Origin: Verrucomicrobiota bacterium
GTDB taxonomy: Bacteria; Verrucomicrobiota; Verrucomicrobiia; Opitutales; Opitutaceae
DNA length: 64,000 bases
Direction: 5' to 3'
NCBI GenBank assembly: GCA_023457715.1
Contig: JAEWKR010000187.1
Coordinates: 32,139 to 96,138, forward strand
The notes beneath the pieces are model-generated. The model saw nothing but the letters and a program-made list of their open reading frames with translations, made no database searches and had not been told where the DNA came from. Both the position numbers and the translations under genes were made by a program. Shown here one piece after another: positions 60,251-64,000 of this stretch (positions are counted from its first letter, which is position 1; the number at the start of each line of letters is the position of its first letter).

Positions 60251-60417
60251 AGAAACCGACCCGCGAGGAGACGCAGCGGATGTGCACGCGGAAGCGACGG
60301 TATCGCTCCGCCGCCGATGCGCTCGACGCCGCGGCGGTGCTCGGGCTCGAGCGCCAGCGCAAGGCTTACCAGTGCCGCATATGCGGCCTGTGGCATCTGG
60401 CTTCGGCGGAAAGCTGA
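60247..60417 (+). CDS. Small zinc-knuckle-like protein
   Basis: 56 aa, ATG overlapping the TGA of the cNMP gene. Metal ligand pattern Cys13, Cys43, Cys46, His50 (CTRKRRYRS and YQCRICGLWHL). The KxRYxS...YxCxxCxxWH pattern recurs in small bacterial and phage proteins of unknown role. Translation is likely coupled with the sensor gene. Confidence 0.82.
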   Translation: MKKPTREETQRMCTRKRRYRSAADALDAAAVLGLERQRKAYQCRICGLWHLASAES

Positions 60418-60583
60418 AGAGCGGCGGCGCTGACGGAGAGAGCGCGCTCGTGTTCGCCCTGGAGCAGACCACGTTCTCTCGAGCGCAGCTACGCGTTAAG
60501 CCGAGTCGGCCGGACCGCACGCGGCGGCGGGACCACAACTCGGCACTCGAAACCGGCAAGGCGCGCCGTACAATGGTTCCTTT

Positions 60584-61552
60584 ATGAAAGCCGTAGTCAT
60601 CTCCCAGCCCGGTGCCGCCGATGTCCTGCAGGTTGTTGAACGACCCGATCCGAAGCCCGGTCCGACCGAGGTGCTCGTGCGGGTTGCCGCCTCGGGGGTC
60701 AACCGCGCGGATCTGATTCAGCGGGAGGGAAAATACCCGGCGCCCGCCGGCGTGGCGGCCGACATTCCCGGACTTGAAATCGCCGGCGTCATCGAGGCGT
60801 GTGGCGCCGAGGTCTCGCAGTGGAAGGCCGGGGACGCCGTGTGCGCGCTGCTCGCCGGGGGCGGCTACGCCGAGAAGGTCGTGGTCGAGGCGGGGCATTG
60901 CCTGCCGATTCCCGGTCGGACCTCGCTGACGGACGCCGGCGCCCTGCCGGAGGCGGTCTTTACGGTCTGGAGCAATGTGTTCCAACGCGGGCGGCTGATG
61001 CCCGGGGAACGCTTCCTGGTGCACGGCGGCACCAGCGGCATCGGCATGTGCGCCCTCCAGCTGGCCCACGCCTTCGGCGTGACCGCCTACGCCACCGCGG
61101 GCAGCGAGGAAAAGTGCCGCGCCTGCGAGGCCGCCGGAGCGGAGCGCGCGATCAACTACAAGACCGAGGACTTCGAAAGCGTGCTGAAGGACACGGGGGT
61201 CGATGTGATCCTCGACATGATCGGCGGCGAATACACGGCACGTAATCTCCGACTGCTGCGCCCGGAGGGCCGGCTCGTGTTCATCAACGCGATGAAGGGC
61301 GGCAAGGCGGAGTTCAGCGCGCACCAGATCATGACGCGCCGGCTGACCATCACCGGCAGCACGCTGCGCGCGCGCGAAACCGAGTTCAAGACCGCCCTGG
61401 CCGCCGAGGTGAAGCACCACGTCTGGCCGCTGGTCGAGGCCGGGAAGGTGAAGGCCAATGTGTATCGAACCTTTCCCCACGCGGACGCCCCGGCGGCCCA
61501 CCGGTTGCTGGAGGCGAGCGGCCACATCGGCAAGCTCGTCCTGACCTGGTAG
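60584..61552 (+). CDS. NAD(P)H quinone oxidoreductase, PIG3 type
   Basis: 322 aa, zinc-independent medium-chain dehydrogenase. N-terminal catalytic part with ASGVNRADLIQREGKYP, Rossmann motif HGGTSGIGMCALQLA, C-terminal FINAMKGGKAEF and TGSTLRARETEFK. Belongs to the PIG3/TP53I3 branch. The gap before it (60418-60583) has no feature. Confidence 0.92.
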   Translation: MKAVVISQPGAADVLQVVERPDPKPGPTEVLVRVAASGVNRADLIQREGKYPAPAGVAADIPGLEIAGVIEACGAEVSQWKAGDAVCALLAGGGYAEKVVVEAGHCLPIPGRTSLTDAGALPEAVFTVWSNVFQRGRLMPGERFLVHGGTSGIGMCALQLAHAFGVTAYATAGSEEKCRACEAAGAERAINYKTEDFESVLKDTGVDVILDMIGGEYTARNLRLLRPEGRLVFINAMKGGKAEFSAHQIMTRRLTITGSTLRARETEFKTALAAEVKHHVWPLVEAGKVKANVYRTFPHADAPAAHRLLEASGHIGKLVLTW

Positions 61553-61589
61553 CGCCGGTCGGACCGTCGCGCCTGGCCTTCGCCTCTCC

Positions 61590-63740
61590 ATGGGTTCGAA
61601 CGCGATCGATCCGGGCACGGGCGGCAATGCCCGGGCCCGACCGCACCGGCCGCCCCCGGCGGCGACCGGCCTTCGCGCCCGCCTGCCGCAGGGGTGGAAA
61701 GTCGCCCTGGTGGCCGGCGTGCTGCTTGGCGGCACGCTGGCGCTGTTCAGCCGCAGCCTCGCGTATGGCTTCGTCAACTACGACGATCCGCGTTACGTCA
61801 CGGCCAACGCCGTGGTGCAGCAGGGGCTCACCTGGGAGGGGATCAAATGGGCGTTCGTCCACAACGCCGACTACTGGCACCCGCTGACCTGGATCTCGCA
61901 CCAGGCCGACTGGAGCCTGCATGGCGACTCCGCGGCCGGGCATCGGCTCACCAGCCTGCTGGGGCACGCAGTGAACGCCGCCCTCGCTTTCCTGCTCCTG
62001 CGCCGGCTGACCCGCCGGTTGTGGCTGAGCGCCTTTGTCGCGGCGGTGTTCGCCTGGCATCCGCTGCGCGTCGAATCCGTGGTCTGGGTGACGGAGCGAA
62101 AGGATGTCATGAGCGGGTTCTTTCTGCTGGCGACGCTCTGGACCTATGTGAGCTACGCGGCGCGCGCCGAGGCGGTCGCGATCCGGGGAGCCGGAGACCG
62201 GCGGCGCTGGATCCCGTACGTTGCGTGCTGGGTCCTGTTTGTCGCCGGATTGATGTCGAAGCCGAGCCTGGTGACGGCGCCCCTCGTGCTGCTGCTGCTG
62301 GACGCGTGGCCGCTCCGGCGGCTGCGAACGGCTCGCGGGCTGGTCCTGGAGAAACTCCCGTTCTTCGCGGCCTCGGCGATCACGGCTGCGGTGACGATCG
62401 TCATGCAGCGGGACGCGGGCGCATTCACCCTGGACCTGCCCCTGCTCGCGCGGCTCCTGAACGTGCCGGTGGCGATCGTCCGTTATCTGGGGAAGCTCTT
62501 CTGGCCCGTGGATCTTGCGGTGTGTTATCCGCACCCGGGCTGGTGGCCCGCGCTGGTGGTGCTGGCAGCCGGCGCGACGTGTCTCGCGCTGGGCGGTTAT
62601 GCCTGGCGCAGACGACCGGAGCGGCCTTGGTTGTTTTTTGGCGTCGGATGGTTCCTGGCGCTGCTCCTGCCGATGGCCGGGCTGGTCCAGGTTGGGTTCC
62701 AGTCCATGGCCGATCGGTACACGTATGTCGCGTTGATCGGGCCGGTGCTGGCGCTGACGTGGTGGGTCGTGGAGATCAATGGTCACCGCCACCGCGCGGC
62801 GGATTCCCCGGGCGGCCCGGGTCGCTGGCATTCTCGACTGATGGCCGGCGGCGCGGTGCTCATCCTTTCGGCGCTGGCGCAGCGAACCTGGATCCAGCAG
62901 GCGGTCTGGGAGGATTCGGAAACCTTGTTTCGCCATGCCGCGACGGTGACCGCGCCGAACGACGTCGCCGAAGCCTTCCTGGCGTATACCCTGGCCGGGC
63001 AAGGCGAGCGCGACGAAGCGGCGGCGCGCGCCCGCCGGGCGCTCGAGCTCAACCCGGAGAATCAGATGGGCCACGTGACCCTCGCCCGCCTCGCGGCGCT
63101 GGACGGTGATCGGTCCGCCGCGACCGAGCACTACCGCCGCGCGCTCGAACTCAACCCGGCCGATCACGCGTCACGGTTTGCCCGCGGCCTGCTGTTGTGG
63201 AGCCTCGGCGAGATCGCTACGGCCCGGACCGAACTACGTCGTGCGGCGACCGCCGCCCCCGCCAACCAGGAGGAGAACCGCGTCCTCGCGGCGGCGGATC
63301 TTGCTGCGGGCCGTCATGCCGCCGCGGCCACCCGTTTCGCGGTCGGCGTTTTTCTGTCGCCCGAGGACCGGGGTGTCCGCCTGGGCGCAGCGACCGCGCA
63401 GATCGAACTGGGCCGCTGGCACGAACAACGCGGGGAGCGCGTGGAGGCGGATCGCTGTTTCGCCGAGGCGTTGACGGTCGCGCCGGACGAGGGGACGGTG
63501 CACGCCGCGTGGGCCGACCTGCTCGCGCGGCGCGGACGGTTCTCCGACGCGGTGCGGGCCTATCGCCGTGCGGTGGAACTGCACCCGGCGGAGGCCACGA
63601 GCCACGCCGGCCTGGGCTTCGCACTGCTGCTCACCGGCCGCCGGGCCGAAGCCGCCGCGGCCCTGCGGGAGGCACTGCGGCTGGATCCCAGCGTACCCGG
63701 AATCGCGGAGCAGCTGCGGCAGATCGAGGCGGCGCCGTAA
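61590..63740 (+). CDS. TMTC-like multi-pass membrane protein with C-terminal TPRs
   Basis: 716 aa. The N-terminal half has ~10 hydrophobic segments with VNYDDPRYVTANAVVQQGL, WHPLTWISHQADWSLHG, AWHPLRVESVVWVTERKDV and YTYVALIGPVLALTW. The C-terminal half (~450-710) has TPR repeats (ARARRALELNPENQMGHVTLA and similar). Resembles eukaryotic TMTC O-mannosyltransferases and their bacterial relatives. Substrate unknown. Start ATG 61590. Confidence 0.85.
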   Translation: MGSNAIDPGTGGNARARPHRPPPAATGLRARLPQGWKVALVAGVLLGGTLALFSRSLAYGFVNYDDPRYVTANAVVQQGLTWEGIKWAFVHNADYWHPLTWISHQADWSLHGDSAAGHRLTSLLGHAVNAALAFLLLRRLTRRLWLSAFVAAVFAWHPLRVESVVWVTERKDVMSGFFLLATLWTYVSYAARAEAVAIRGAGDRRRWIPYVACWVLFVAGLMSKPSLVTAPLVLLLLDAWPLRRLRTARGLVLEKLPFFAASAITAAVTIVMQRDAGAFTLDLPLLARLLNVPVAIVRYLGKLFWPVDLAVCYPHPGWWPALVVLAAGATCLALGGYAWRRRPERPWLFFGVGWFLALLLPMAGLVQVGFQSMADRYTYVALIGPVLALTWWVVEINGHRHRAADSPGGPGRWHSRLMAGGAVLILSALAQRTWIQQAVWEDSETLFRHAATVTAPNDVAEAFLAYTLAGQGERDEAAARARRALELNPENQMGHVTLARLAALDGDRSAATEHYRRALELNPADHASRFARGLLLWSLGEIATARTELRRAATAAPANQEENRVLAAADLAAGRHAAAATRFAVGVFLSPEDRGVRLGAATAQIELGRWHEQRGERVEADRCFAEALTVAPDEGTVHAAWADLLARRGRFSDAVRAYRRAVELHPAEATSHAGLGFALLLTGRRAEAAAALREALRLDPSVPGIAEQLRQIEAAP

Positions 63741-63767
63741 GGCCGGAGGGAGTCGGGCTCCACCCGA

Positions 63768-63857
63768 CCCAATTTGAGATTTGAGATTTGAGATCCAACC
63801 CGTCGCGAACCCGGCGCCGCCGCACGGTTCCTCTCTCAAATTTCAACTTTCAACCTG
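63768..63857. repeat. TTGAGAT microrepeat with inverted partner
   Basis: 63772-63793 repeats TTTGAGA; 63832-63855 is the inverse with variation (CTCTCAAATTTCAACTTTC). Downstream of the TPR gene, no gene between. Confidence 0.8.
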
Positions 63858-63919
63858 GATTCCGAAGTAGCCGCAGAGAGCCCAGAGCGGCTACGCCGCA
63901 ACCAAATCAAACCCATTGA

Positions 63920-64000
63920 ACCACAGATGAACACAGATGGACACGGATCCAGGCGGGTCTTTTTCCAAATCTGAGTCCATCTGTGTTCATCTGTGGTTGA
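63920..64000. repeat. CACAGATGAACA microrepeat with inverted partner at the window edge
   Basis: 63920-63950 (ACAGATGAACACAGATGG) faces 63968-63999 (CCATCTGTGTTCATC). A CAGAGAGCCCAGAG segment precedes it at ~63874. The unit may continue past the window edge. Confidence 0.85.

Overview
The window is a high-GC bacterial chromosome segment that most resembles Opitutaceae (phylum Verrucomicrobiota). I infer this from the gene set: an assimilatory nitrate cluster with a PP2C/protein-kinase fusion and an alginate-export-type porin, a TIGR03790-like exported protein, a TMTC-like TPR membrane protein, DUF2934 and GxxExxY proteins, LpxA (so a Gram-negative envelope), an entericidin-like lipoprotein and abundant intergenic microrepeats. 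No rRNA gene is present, so the assignment is not proven.

Layout. Positions 1-14.7 kb hold a nitrate/nitrite assimilation locus. A LysR regulator (+) diverges from a long minus-strand series: cytosolic NasS/NrtA-like protein, Tat-exported NrtA, NrtB, two NrtC/D ATPases, a porin, an MFS nitrate transporter, the PP2C-kinase fusion, ferredoxin-type nitrite reductase and a CysJ-like flavoprotein cut by the left edge. A GxxExxY gene enclosed by an inverted microrepeat interrupts this series. Positions 14.8-23 kb carry serine acetyltransferase, a PIN-PhoH ATPase, peptide deformylase coupled to cobalamin adenosyltransferase, a sulfatase-like protein without the formylglycine residue, a tandem repeat block touching tRNA-Gln, and a RidA/chorismatase-like enzyme. 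Positions 23-35 kb are transport and signalling: an SSS symporter, an OppC-OppD-OppF set lacking OppA/B, RmuC, and a NarL/DesK-type two-component system divergent from an ABC-2 exporter. Positions 35-47.5 kb carry housekeeping genes: proA, a Deg-like protease, clpP, crcB, an S1/P1-type nuclease, an amidase, infC, erpA-like, pdxA and lpxA. Positions 47.7-63.7 kb hold envelope and stress genes: entericidin, SleB-like hydrolase, AtsE, Ohr, DUF2934, an EF-G paralogue, PqiA-PqiA-MCE, DUF2231/Rieske, YXWGXW lipoprotein, a cNMP-binding protein, a quinone oxidoreductase and a TPR membrane protein.

The most striking non-gene content is repeats. More than twenty gaps hold low-complexity tandem arrays (period about 6-12 bp) built from about ten different words. 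Most are followed by the inverted complement, so the transcript would fold into a long hairpin, and many begin exactly at or inside a stop codon. One such element encloses the GxxExxY gene, and an empty element with the same word lies at 44.77 kb. Two further palindromic families (P1 and P2) occur between genes and also in frame inside cysJ and oppF. This resembles the Rickettsia palindromic elements. These repeats, with GxxExxY as possible partner or cargo, are the best candidate here for an undescribed system.
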